NCBI RefSeq assembly: GCF_014529535.1
Contig: NW_023503423.1
Span: 2,962,473-3,026,472, forward strand
From: Bradysia coprophila
Taxonomy: Eukaryota > Arthropoda > Insecta > Diptera > Sciaridae
DNA: 64,000 nucleotides
Direction of reading: 5' to 3'
Position 1 is the stretch's first letter. The number at the start of each line of letters is the position of its first letter. The notes under the pieces were generated by a model. It searched no databases. It had not been told where the DNA came from and saw only the letters and a program-made list of their open reading frames with translations. Below, piece by piece: positions 22,601 to 33,046 of the stretch. The position numbers and the translations under genes were made by a program.

Positions 22601-25600
22601 CCTCAAATTCAATCGACACCGAACGATCTGACGACAGTCATCGGAGCGCTGGCCGTTACAATAGCCCACGAACAACGAACGAAACGAGTCCAGTTTTACG
22701 CTCAGCACCAGGAACTGCAGCGATCGATGGAAAGAGAAGAGGAGAACAAGCCGCACGTCAATTGGAAACCGTGTGCACATCCCGAATGGCTGCTGTTCGA
22801 AATCGAACAGAACCTGACGATTCGCCGTATTCAAGTGGAAATCGCCAATCAAATGATTAGTCCACCAGACATTGGCAGAAGACATTCTGTGATGCAACTC
22901 AATATGGGGGAAGGGAAGACGTCTGTGATCGTGCCGATTTTGGCGTCCCAATTGGCAAACGGTGAACAGGCATGTCAAATCACCGTTCTGAAGCCGCTGT
23001 TCGCTTCAAACCTGAAGTCACTGCGTCGATATTTGGGAGGGATGCTCAACCGTAAAATTTACATTTTCCCATGCCGACGGGATATGCCCATCTCACAGCA
23101 CGTTGACAAAATATTGGGCATCTACGAAGAGTGTCGACGTGAGCGAGGTGAGAGTTGGCTGTGAAGCAAAATATTTCAATTGAAAATGCAACGCCACCAT
23201 TTCTTCCCCCTTTTTTCGCAGGTGTGATCCTCACTGTGCCCGAATATCGCTTGTCGTTCCAGTTGAAAATCTACGAATACATCCGAAAGTCAATGCTGAA
23301 CCAGGCCCTACAGTTCCTAACCGCTCACAAATGGCTCAATGACAACGTTCGCAACATTTTGGACGAATCAGATGCCATCCTACATCCGAAGTACCAGCTC
23401 ATATACACTGTTGGCGAACAAGTACCTCTTGACGGAGGCGCTCATCGCTGGTTAGCCGTGCAATCAGTACTGAAACGCGTTCCAATCCACATGAGAGCAA
23501 TGCACACAAGCCACGGTCAAAAGACAGTCGAATTCGATCGAGACTACGTCAAAAATGGGTTGGTTTATGGAGCTCCAGAAGTAGATTTTCGATCAGACGT
23601 ATTCACGCCGTGCCGAATTTTGGACGAAAAGATTTATGAGAAGGTGAAAATGGCGCTGATCGACGATTTTCTGCAAGGCGAAATGGATATCGCCTTCCCG
23701 GAGATGACGGCATTCGCGAAGCAAGTTTTGCGTCGTTTGCTCAGCCAACGGATCATCGACAAAGCAACATTGGACGCAATCATGGTGGATTTTTCCATGT
23801 CCGAACGCAATACCATAATGATACTAAGCGGATTGCTTCGGTTCGAAGTGTTGAAGTTGGTGCTAATGAAGCGCTGGCGAGTGAATTACGGAGTGAACGA
23901 GAAATCGCAGCACAAAATGGCTGTGCCGTTCAAAGCAAAAGACGTGGCCGATATGACCGAGTTCGGGCATCCAGATGTGGCTCTGTGTTTCACTTATTTG
24001 AGCTACTACTACTCTGGTGAGTAAGCAACGACTGTCCCAACCAATACATCGTGATCTCTAATCCGTTCAACAAATTCTACATTCACAGGTCTGACCGACG
24101 AGCAATTGCGTGAAACGTTCAACATTTTGTCCCTTTCTAAAAATGCGACCTCGATCTATGAGAAATGGGTTGAAAGTGTTCCTGCAGAACTGATCAACCG
24201 CACGACAATTCGAATTTACTCCAGTGTCAATTTGAGCGATCCTCATCAGCGCGACGAACTGCTATTTCCACTGTTTCGCTTCAACATGCACGCCATTGAC
24301 TTCTGGCTGTCGAATGTTGTTTTTCCGCGTGAGGCGAAGGCATTCGAAACGAAACTGATGTGCACCGCCTGGGATCTGTGCAACGACCATTTGGCACATC
24401 CGGTCACTGGATTCAGCGGAACCAATGACACCAAAAATATTCTGCCGCTGCCCATTGCACAAAATGATCTCTATGAACTCGAGAGCACCAACGAAGAAGT
24501 ACGGCTGGTACTGTTGCAACAGAAGTACGACCATCTGCCGGCAAACATCAGTGGAAAGCAAATCATCGAAAAGTTGGTGCGAAATGCCACACCGGTGCTT
24601 CTCGATGCAGGCGCATTGATGTTAGAATTGAATAATCGCGAGGTGGCCACTGAATGGTTGAAGGCGTCATCAGACGAATCGTTTGATGCAGCCGTTTATT
24701 TCGATTCGTCCGATGTTCTTCAATCGATCGATCGCAACGGAACGGTCACTGAATTCGACTGCTCGGTTTATCGTGACAATTTACGTCGATGTTTGGTCTA
24801 CTTGGACGACGTTCACACGCGTGGAACCGATCTGAAATTTCCGCTGGACTGGAAGGCCTGTGTTACATTGTCTGGTGATATTACACGCGACAAAACGGTA
24901 CAGGCTTCGATGAGAATGCGTCAATTGGGTAAAGGCCATTCGATCGTGTTCTGGGCTTCGTATGAGGCCGACGTTCGCATCAGATCGATTTGTAAATTAT
25001 CAGCAAAGTCGCCCGTGACCAGTAAAAATGTTGTGGAATTTGTATGCAGCAAAAGCAAACAATTCGAAACGGAACATACCGTGCATTGGACGGCAGGAGC
25101 CCATAACTACACGAAAAAGTTGTTGGGTCACAAGCTGCATGAAACACTGGACGACCGAGACTCATTGAAAGATCTGTACCAGAAATGTGCCGATGCGGAG
25201 TTCATCAAACTCGAAGACATGTACGGTGACAAGGAGGACGCCTTGCTGTCAGATATTGCTAAAAGCAAGTTCAATCAACTGCTTGACGCCAACAAGGACA
25301 ATCCCGAAGGCTGTGCTTTCATTGAATCAGTGGGAAGTGCTGTCATTCAGAAGATATTGAAACAAGCACCGAATGTGCGGCGGTTTATTCAGGCCTTGGA
25401 TGAAGAACAAGAGAAAGAACTGGAGCACGAGCTGGAAGAGGAGTGTCAAATCGAGAAACCACCACCGATGAGTCCCGCTGCACCACGCTTCGACAAAATG
25501 CTTCGTCGACTGTTCTCGTCATCGGAAAATGCAACCGTTCCGCAAACTATGATCAATAAGAACCAGCTGATACCGTTCCACAGCAGTCTACGCATCACAC

Positions 25601-26295
25601 ACTTAATTCAGAATTATGCGGCCGAGACCAAAGCTTGGAGCGATCATTTATACGTTACCGAGGACTTCATGCGTGTTTTGAAACGTGAGCGCGCATTTAC
25701 GGACAATTCGGATTGCGACGAGTACCTCAGGCCGGTCTGGTGGATTGCGAGAGTCAATGTGAAAAACGACAAATTTTACTTGATTTTACTCAGCTCGTAC
25801 GAATGCGACCAACTGATGCCAGTGTTCAAAAACAGCAAACGAGCCGCTCTGCACATGTTCCGACCCAAATTGAGCAAACATCAAAGTAATCTGCTGCACG
25901 AAACCAGTTTGCAAGTGACTGGCATGACCGATTCGCCGAGCATCAGTGCCAACGATGAAGCACAGATCGCCGTCTACGCGGGTTCGATGTATTTTAACGG
26001 TGAGGTGGAACAGAACGCGTACTGCAACTTCTTAGGATTGATTCCGCGACCGAGAAGTGATGAACACGAGGATGCCTTCCAACAGGGCATCATCAAACCG
26101 AACGGCTTTGTGCCGATGGAAAATCGTCGCCATTCGATCGCCATTTCGGATGCTGTCGACATGTGTAAATTCCGGAAAAATCCGGTGGATTTGGCTATTC
26201 AACTCATCGAAACTCATCATCAACTGATACGCGAAGAGTCTCACGCAGCGTCGATACTGAAACGAGGTACGAAACAAAGCATAACGCCGCGGTAG
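16628..26295 (+). CDS. giant DUF6606/DUF3638/DUF3645-type P-loop protein
   Basis: Six exons: 16628-17040, 17138-18619, 18683-20306, 20553-23147, 23222-24016 and 24089-26295, all GT-AG with matching phases, giving about 3,038 residues. The N-terminus (LLKHVVFPRHLPQ, then LQPGEMFGLFVHRQN) fits DUF6606. Around residue 1,960 is a Walker A-like LNMGEGKTS, and around 2,087 a Walker B/DExD-like NILDESDAILHP. This pair is typical of the DUF3638 ATPase region, which looks like a degenerate superfamily-2 helicase. Members occur in fungi, plants and animals, and the biochemical role is essentially unknown. Exon 1 as given is one base short of a whole number of codons: frame changes near 16811-16819, between the LRSFLLSN part and LTAVHKTPTS. 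That means a sequencing indel or a real frameshift. The 63-nt second intron is stop-free and a multiple of three. Family assignment rests on motifs, order and size. Confidence 0.85.
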
Positions 26296-26691
26296 AGTTT
26301 TTTGTTGTTGTCAATTTGTAAATAATTTTCGTTACTTTAATGGTGGAGCCTACGACACGTGTTTTTGTCGTGTAACGTTCACATAGCAAAGTAGAATTAG
26401 AAAAGAAAAGAAAAACTTTTGTCGGACTCGGCCGTGACGAGTCCAATTGAGTGTAAGAATTCGTTTAATTTTCCGTTCTAAATCTTAAGTTCTTTTAATT
26501 TTGAAACATTTCAAAAAATCCAAATCAGAAATTTTGTTGTTTGTTAACACCGCTGAAACTGTCAATAAACAGAAAAAAAAATTTTTCCTTGTTCATAAAT
26601 TGAGAAGACTTTTTGAGTTGCTGCTCCTGTTGGTTCCATCCCTTTACATTAATCAAAAAATTGCGGTAATCAGTCGTCACTAGATGCGTTA

Positions 26692-26697
26692 AATAAA
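26692..26697 (+). terminator. possible AATAAA of the giant gene
   Basis: AATAAA about 400 bp after the stop codon, the first canonical signal seen. Distance is plausible for a 3' UTR. Unproven. Confidence 0.35.
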
Positions 26698-26792
26698 TCG
26701 ACGATTCTTTAACGCGTGAGGAATTTTCATTCTGCTTGACCAAAGCGATTCATTTTTGAAAATTCTTCATTGGCCCCATATGACATCGACCG

Positions 26793-27067
26793 AAAAACCA
26801 CTTACAGTGGAAGTGTGACGCAAGTGACTGATTTCGGTGAGAGTGACGCTGACAGCTTTGTCACACAAAAACGAAATGCGTCACAAAGTGAATTCCGTTG
26901 TGTCAGGACATATTTTTCACTATTTTAACAATTTTCCTTACAGTCGTTTCCTCAACATCGTAATTCTTTTTGCGTGTCGAAGATGTTAGCGTCACTCCTA
27001 CCGATATCAGTTCCTTTGTAAGTGGATAAAGGAACTTGCGTCACACTTCCACTGTAAGTGGTTTTTG
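26793..27067. mobile_element. MITE, AAAAACCACTTACAGTGGAA family
   Basis: Inverted ends: AAAAACCACTTACAGTGGAA at left and TTCCACTGTAAGTGGTTTTT at right, continuing through GTGTGACGCAAGT / ACTTGCGTCACAC (about 33 bp each). Fragment related to 4405-4520. No coding capacity. Confidence 0.85.
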
Positions 27068-27414
27068 GGTTTTTGTAAGTAACAAAGCTAAAAAATATGT
27101 TTCTTTGAGTCACGATCGTCACTCCAGTTCGGTTATCGTGTTTATTGTATACATCGGACTTTCATGCATAACTTGGTGTACCATTTTAGAATTGACAAAC
27201 CGATTAAAGTGCAATTTAGCACTGTTTTTATGAAGCCTGATTGTTGGATTTCTCAAACGCTGACCCAACAACCAGACTAAATTTTTTTATGTCTTTTCTC
27301 GTCAACGGCTTTCAGAATTGCTAGGGGAGCTTAAGACATCAAACAAAGAAACTAATTACGACTCGCAATAAATTGAAAGGAGTTTTTTCGAACAGAACAT
27401 CAGAATTAATCTCA
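27068..27414. other. gene-free stretch
   Basis: AT-rich, with a 65-codon frame lacking any recognisable feature. Nothing supported. Confidence 0.4.
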
Positions 27415-27560
27415 ATGATCAAATACTAAAAGTTTTTTTTATGAAAGACATAAAACGCCTTTTAAATTGTACCAAAAGTTTTATTTTTTTCAACTACTTA
27501 CGTTTCGATCAACTATGTGATCATTATCAAGTTGATGTCTTCTCAAAACTAAGATTTACA
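27415..27560. repeat. Penelope-associated fragment with hammerhead-like motif
   Basis: Positions 27415-27475 share ACTAAAAGTTTTTTATGAAA..GACATAAAACGCC with the start of the Penelope-like element near 31205-31265. On the minus strand at 27491-27541 lies TTGATAAT-GATCA-loop-TGATC-GAAACG, close to a hammerhead core (CTGATGA, stem II, GAAA). Penelope-like elements are known to carry such ribozymes in their terminal repeats. The core deviates from consensus, so self-cleavage is doubtful. Confidence 0.45.
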
Positions 27561-27568
27561 AAAAATCT

Positions 27569-28087
27569 ATCCCAACAAAAATCTCTTCGAGAAAAGTGTG
27601 ACGCAGTCTTTGAAATACAATTTCTAAAATGAATGATATCGCTAGAGTTGACGCTTTCAGCTTCGTTACGCAAAAATTAAATTTTACATCCAATTAGTTC
27701 AAACAAGCTGGCTTAGGTTTTCTCATCATCTTCCAAATAATTTTTACAAAAAAAAATTTAGACTGGAAACAACCAAAATTTTACCAAAAAAATCTGCATC
27801 GCAAAGTGTCAGATGTTCAGGAACAGACCAGCAAGAAAATTTATCTGCCACATGCGACGCAGATTTTTTTGGTAAAATTTTGGTTGTTTCCAGTCAAATT
27901 TTTTTTTGGTAAAAATTATTTGGCAGATGATGAGAAAACCTAAGCCAGCTTCTTTGAACTAATTGGGTGTAAAATTTAATTTTTGCGTAACGAAGCTGAA
28001 AGCGTCAACTCTAGCGATATCATTCATTTTAGAAATTGTATTTCAAAGACTGCGTCACACTTTTCTTGAAAAGATTTTTGTTGGGAT
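27569..28087. mobile_element. long hairpin element, about 520 bp
   Basis: TCCCAACAAAAATCT near 27570 is matched by AGATTTTTGTTGGGA near 28073. The arms continue for about 200 bp each through GTGTGACGCAGTC, TATCGCTAGAGTTGACGC and AACCAAAATTTTACC with few mismatches, around a loop of about 60 bp. Non-coding foldback MITE. Confidence 0.85.
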
Positions 28088-28145
28088 ATCAGTCGTTTTA
28101 GAAGTGTAGTCAACACTGCTTTTTATAACAGTTTACAGTTTTAAA

Positions 28146-28463
28146 TTTGACGAAATTCGAAAATTTGACGAAATTTGAAAATTTGACGAAATTTGACGAA
28201 ATTCGAAAATTTGACGAAATTTGAAAATTTGAAAATTTGACGAAATTCGAAAATTTGACGAAATTTGAAAATTTGATGAAATTCGAAAATTTGACGAAAT
28301 TTGACGAAATTCGAAAATTTGTCGAAATTTGAAAATTTGACGAAATTTGAAAATTTAATGAAATTCGAAAATTTGACGAAATTTGACGAAATTCGAAAAT
28401 TTGACGAAAATCGAAAATTTGACGAAATTCAGAAAATTTGACGAAAATCGAAAATTTGACGAG
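28146..28463 (+). repeat. AT tandem array (CGAAAATTTGACGAAATTT)
   Basis: Roughly 20 copies of a 15-bp-like unit GAAAATTTGACGAAAT with small variations. Same family as 4640-4830. Confidence 0.9.
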
Positions 28464-28750
28464 AGTAATTCTCTATCTGCCACCATTCAAGAAATATATC
28501 TCCAAAACCCCAATTGATCCACCCATTTCCAACTTTCGACATTTTTCACATATGCCCCTCTGTTCTACTCGTAAAACTCTGAGACTTTGCCGAAGAAAGT
28601 AACTCTCTATCTGTCACCATTCAAGAAATACCTCTAAAAACATAATTGACCCACCCATTTCCAACTTTCGACATTTTTCACATATGCCCCTCTGTTCTAC
28701 TCATAAAACTCCGAGACTTTGCCGAAGAAAGTAATTCTCTATCTCTCATA
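28464..28750 (+). repeat. about 133-bp tandem duplication
   Basis: GTAATTCTCTATCTGCCACC at about 28466 recurs at about 28599 and again, cut short, at about 28731. The units contain ATTTCCAACTTTCGACATTT and GAGACTTTGCCGAAGAAAG. About 2.1 copies, over 90 percent alike by eye, directly abutting the AT array. Confidence 0.85.
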
Positions 28751-29501
28751 ACCCAAAAAAATGTTAGTCCTTTCATCCTACGCTCGAGTAGCTCAAAATT
28801 TGGTCACTCTAATCACTCTAGCTCAAACGAATATGCCCCGATTTTTTTAATTATTTTTTTGTTCGAATCGTGTTACGAATACCTTTCATTTGATGGGTCG
28901 CACGCCTCTGTAGGTTTCAATACAGCTAAGCTACAGCCGAAAACGCGTTCCCGACCCTCGAAAACCACACTCAGAAACCACTTCGAGGCCAATAAAACAA
29001 AATTCTGGTTTTTCCTGGGGTAATGGCGTATCACATTTTCATTTTTATGCCCACCCTGAGGTTCCTGCAAAATTTCATGGAGATTGGCTGACTAGTTTCC
29101 GAGATCAACCGTCGATAGATAGACAGATAGAAACATACAGAGTAAGTTGAAAGATTTTGATTGTTTGGAAAACGTTAATTTGGTGCATTTTCTATCAAAA
29201 TGACCAACTTCAAAACGATGTATCTCGGCAATTTTAAAGTTACATAGTCGAGTGATAGCTCGTTTTGCTCGTATTTGAGGCGTGAATAAGATGGAATAGG
29301 ATTAGTGGTGATACTGGCCAAAGGAAAGAAACTTAAATTCTCGCCAAAATATAGTTGCCGCGTCTCAAAAAAATTTCTTCGTTCTTTTTTTGGAAGTTAG
29401 ACTGCGTCAAGTCCTCCGCTATCGCTCCGGACATGATCGTCATATATTGACAAAAAGGGGAAATAAGTCGAACAATCTTGACTAGGAAAACAAAGCATTA
29501 C
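28751..29501. other. gene-free stretch
   Basis: A 125-codon frame overlaps the tandem unit and continues into unique sequence, without domain or splice support. GATAGATAGACAGATAG near 29113 is a microsatellite patch. Nothing else. Confidence 0.4.
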
Positions 29502-29943
29502 AATCCACGCCATTAGTCGTATAACTTTATACGTCAGAGAGAGCTTTTTTCTCCTTTGTTACGATCTGTCAGTTTTTCTATTTTGCGATTTAGTATGGAA
29601 ATGAAAACTAAAATTGAGATATATTTGCTGTTTTAAGTGGTTTTTCACATTTTTTTGGACCAAAATGTTTTAAAGTGTTTTTAGAATCGATTGGCATTAA
29701 CAGATTGTGTGAAAATATTTTTTTCTATTTTATTATTTTGTTAATGTCAATCGATTCCAAATACACTTTAAAACATTTTGGTCCAAAAAAAATATGAAAA
29801 ACCACTTAAAACAGAAAAGATATCTCAATTTTAGTTTTCATTTCCATACAAAATCGCAAAATAGAAAAACTGACAGATCGTAAAAAAAGGAGAAAAAAGC
29901 TCTCTCTCTGACGTATAAATTTATACGACTAATGGCGTGGATT
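29502..29943. mobile_element. long hairpin MITE, about 440 bp
   Basis: Inverted arms of about 200 bp begin AATCCACGCCATTAGTCGTA and end in the complement, with an intervening stretch of about 40 bp. They include GGACCAAAATGTTTTAAAGT / ACTTTAAAACATTTTGGTCC. No open frame. Confidence 0.9.
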
Positions 29944-29999
29944 CTCTTAATAATCACACTGACTATGCAAGAACATTCTCGTTCAGTCAACGACGTTCA

Positions 30000-31265
30000 C
30001 CAAGCTTTTTGTCTCTTTCTCCTTCAATGGATCGACTAAGACCAACAACGGTGATGCTTTCCCCATATTTTTATTCATTAGCTTTTTGTTTTTGTGCTTA
30101 TTGATGTAAACCGCCTCGATGTAGTCTATTTTTCTGGCATCATTGAATTCTTTTAGAAGAACAGATTGTCGCTGTCTGTTTCATGGTTGCATTTTAACAG
30201 ATGCTCTGACACAGCCGATGCTTCCTCATTGTCATTTTCCCAATTTTGTAGATGCTCATTGAAACGTGTTAAAATTCGTCTTACGCTTCTGCCTACGTAT
30301 ATAAAATCGCTTCCTTCTTGGCAATTTATTTTGTAAATTCCGGATTTATGATGTTTTTCCACTGAGTTTTTAACGATTCCAAATGTTGACAGAGAGTGTT
30401 TCCACTACGATGGACTATTTCTAGATTTAGTTTATTGTACAGGGGCCTAAGTTTCTTGGTCAATTCTGGGCAGTACTCCACACTAATCCGTTTTGTTTCG
30501 TTGTCCTTTTTCTAGAAAGTAGAGTAATTCAGCAATTCGTTTTTTCGTTCATGCTTCCGGATTATTCTCTCGAATGATTCCTTTTTGTATCCATTTTTTT
30601 GGCCGATCCGGAGTATTGTTTCTCTCTCTTTCTCGTATGCTTCTTGCTTTAAAGGTAAGTTTATCATCCTATGCGCCATCGAATGGTATGCTGCCATTTT
30701 GTGTTTAATGTCCTGTACAGAGTCAGATACAATTCTTCTATCAGTCGTGCAAGGCTTCCTGTAGACTTCAAATTCCAGACTTCCATCGTCCATTCTTTTT
30801 ATTAAAGTATCTAGGAATGATATTTTTCCGTCTTTTTCATTTTCATATGTAAATTGTACTTTCGGATGCTGACTATTAAAAAGCCTCAAAGTCTTATTTA
30901 CTTTTCTCATGTTTTGTACAGTGAAAATGTCGTCCATGAGTCGTGTGTCCACGCGTGGAAAATTCGGATGATTTTCGATTCGAAAGCGCACATGTGTACT
31001 TCTGCCAAAAAACCCGATAATGCATTCCCAATGGCAGTTCCATCTCGTTGAATGTATACAATTCCATCAAAAACAAAAACATTCTGTTCCATGCATAACT
31101 CGGCCAGCTTCATGTATGCTTCTATTTTCTTCTGTGGTACATGGTTTTTTGTCAACCATAATTTGAGGAAAACAAACGTTTCTTTCAAAGGTATGCTAGG
31201 ATACCTTGGTACAATTTAAAAGGCGTTTTATGTCTTTCATAAAAAACTTTTAGTGTTTGATCATC
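30000..31265 (-). mobile_element. Penelope-like retroelement fragment (RT plus GIY-YIG endonuclease)
   Basis: On the minus strand, translated pieces show Penelope-type reverse-transcriptase blocks (YIQRDGTAIGNALSGFLAEV, then LMDDIF and ISFLDTLI). A GIY-YIG endonuclease domain (SGIYKINC..FIYVGRSVRR..RFNEH) lies at 30153-30362, with the usual C-terminal tail to about 30000. The order RT then endonuclease is the Penelope arrangement. The copy lacks its front part and is broken in a few places, so it is a fossil of moderate age. Related end sequence is at 27415-27475. Confidence 0.85.
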
Positions 31266-31439
31266 AAACAAAGTGTATTTTGGACTATCCTACTGTGCAC
31301 ATTGTGCCAGTTATCTTATTTTACTCTTGTGCGTATGGCTATGAGCAGTAAATCCAAGCATATATAAAACGTGTAGTACGTATGGGATTAAGAAAAACAG
31401 AGAGTCGCATGAAAATTGCTTCTAGTACTTTGAGTTGAA

Positions 31440-32880
31440 TGTAAAAACGCGAGAGGAATTCTTTTGAAAAACATCCTGCCGAAATCGGACTCATTTTCTA
31501 GTGCATTTTTTGATATGTGCCTAGTTAGCTATTGTTCCCTACAATCATAAACAACTTTCAAAAAAATTCGTCTAAGCTTGTGTGGCTTGTACGAAGTGAT
31601 CAAAAACTGAAAACATGCACTTTTCTTATGGAAATTTCTCGTAGGCCACAAAATGGAAAAGGTCGTGTGTGGTGTCATTAGAAACATAATTGAGTCTTGT
31701 TTGGTTTAAAATTCATCCACACTGAGTTATGATCAGTTGAAAGTATGGGTAAAAAATGGATAATTTCGGCGAACTTCTAACGGTTCCCGTGCTTCCGAAG
31801 AGCAACAGAAACACTAAAAACGAGCCATCAGAACAGTCGGAGCGTTTGCTGCGACTGAGCCCCGTACAAACCCGTATATCTATTGCGTACGTGACCCTAG
31901 TGCGTCTGTCACCCTACTTTGACCGTAAGCCTATTGCGCCGGTTAATGTAGTTAAAGTAAAATTATTATGTAATGTGTACATCTTACAAATTGCGCATAG
32001 CGCAATTACGACGCCCCGTACGACGTTCCTTTCAAATGAAACAAAAATTTCAAATCGCCCCAAAATTTTATTTTTTTGAAGGGCCTAGTATCGGCCTCAG
32101 TCCGAGGACCCAAATTTAAAAATTTTTTCAACTACATTCTATTCGGCTTTTGAAGGTAATCAAAAAAACAAAACAAAAATTACGAAAAACGGATGAAATT
32201 TGCTCAAGTTATATGTAAAATACACATAGGGCCCTAGTAGTGGCCTTAGTCCAAGGACCCAAATTTAATTTTTTTTCAACCACTTAGGTGGCCCTAACTC
32301 ACGAAGAGCCGACCCGAATATGCCCATCTTCGAACTTAGCCTCACTATTTCGACTATCTTTCAGGGAAAAAAAAAATTTGAAATCGGATTTGATTTACTC
32401 AAGATATCGACGTGACAGACGGACAGACGGACAGACAAAATTTTTATTGCAGATTCGTCATCAATGAACATAGGCAAACACTTTGCCCTTACCGTCTGCT
32501 TCGAATTCCATCAATTACACACGGCATTGTAATCCTATAAGCCCCTTTGTACTTCGTACGGGGCTAAAAACTGTTTTCCCTATAACTGATACTGGTCTTA
32601 GCTTACATGCATTGGTAGTGTTTCGATGAATATGGTTTTGGAATGAAAGTTTGATGTTCAGTATCGCTACTCAAAAAATGTCCATAAGACATGCTCTTTG
32701 GTTTCGGTTTTGGGTCACCTCTCACTCGCCACACAAGCTCAGACGATTTTTTTCGAAAGTGGTTTTGGCTTCTAGGGATTAATACCTATCTGGGCACATA
32801 TCAAAAAATCCACTAGAAAATCCGTCCGATTTCGGCAGGCTGTTTTTCAAAGGAATTCCTCAAAAACATTTTCACGATGA
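31440..32880. mobile_element. imperfect inverted-repeat element hosting an AGCCCCGTAC copy
   Basis: GAGGAATTCTTTTGAAAAAC..CTGCCGAAATCGG near 31450-31490 has its complement near 32820-32875. TCGTCTAAGCTTGTGTGGC near 31570 pairs with GCCACACAAGCTCAGACGA near 32728. The arms are eroded. The AGCCCCGTAC element sits in the middle, a later insertion or an internal part. Confidence 0.55.
31815..32575 (-). repeat. AGCCCCGTAC-ended repetitive element, copy 2 (inverted)
   Basis: It runs in reverse relative to 361-2083: CATCAGAACAGTCGGAGCGT at the left, GTACTTCGTACGGGGCT at the right, with GGACAGACGGACAGAC in the expected place. It has only one or two diverged units where copy 1 has seven. The small frame at 31756-32079 is not a gene. 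Confidence 0.7.
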
Positions 32881-33046
32881 TGTGGACCTGCATTGGTAAC
32901 GAAAGTCAGAATAATGTCAGCATATGAATACTTTGCGAAATGGATTCAAATTTGTTGAGTTATCGTCAACATATCAGTACCATAGCAATGCACTTGTGTC
33001 CCCACTGGAAATAATATTTCCAACAAGAAGATGAGGCGACATAACT

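Noticed and set aside
28146-28463. CRISPR-like array
   Set aside because: Units are continuous degenerate AT repeats without unique spacers, and the genome is clearly eukaryotic.
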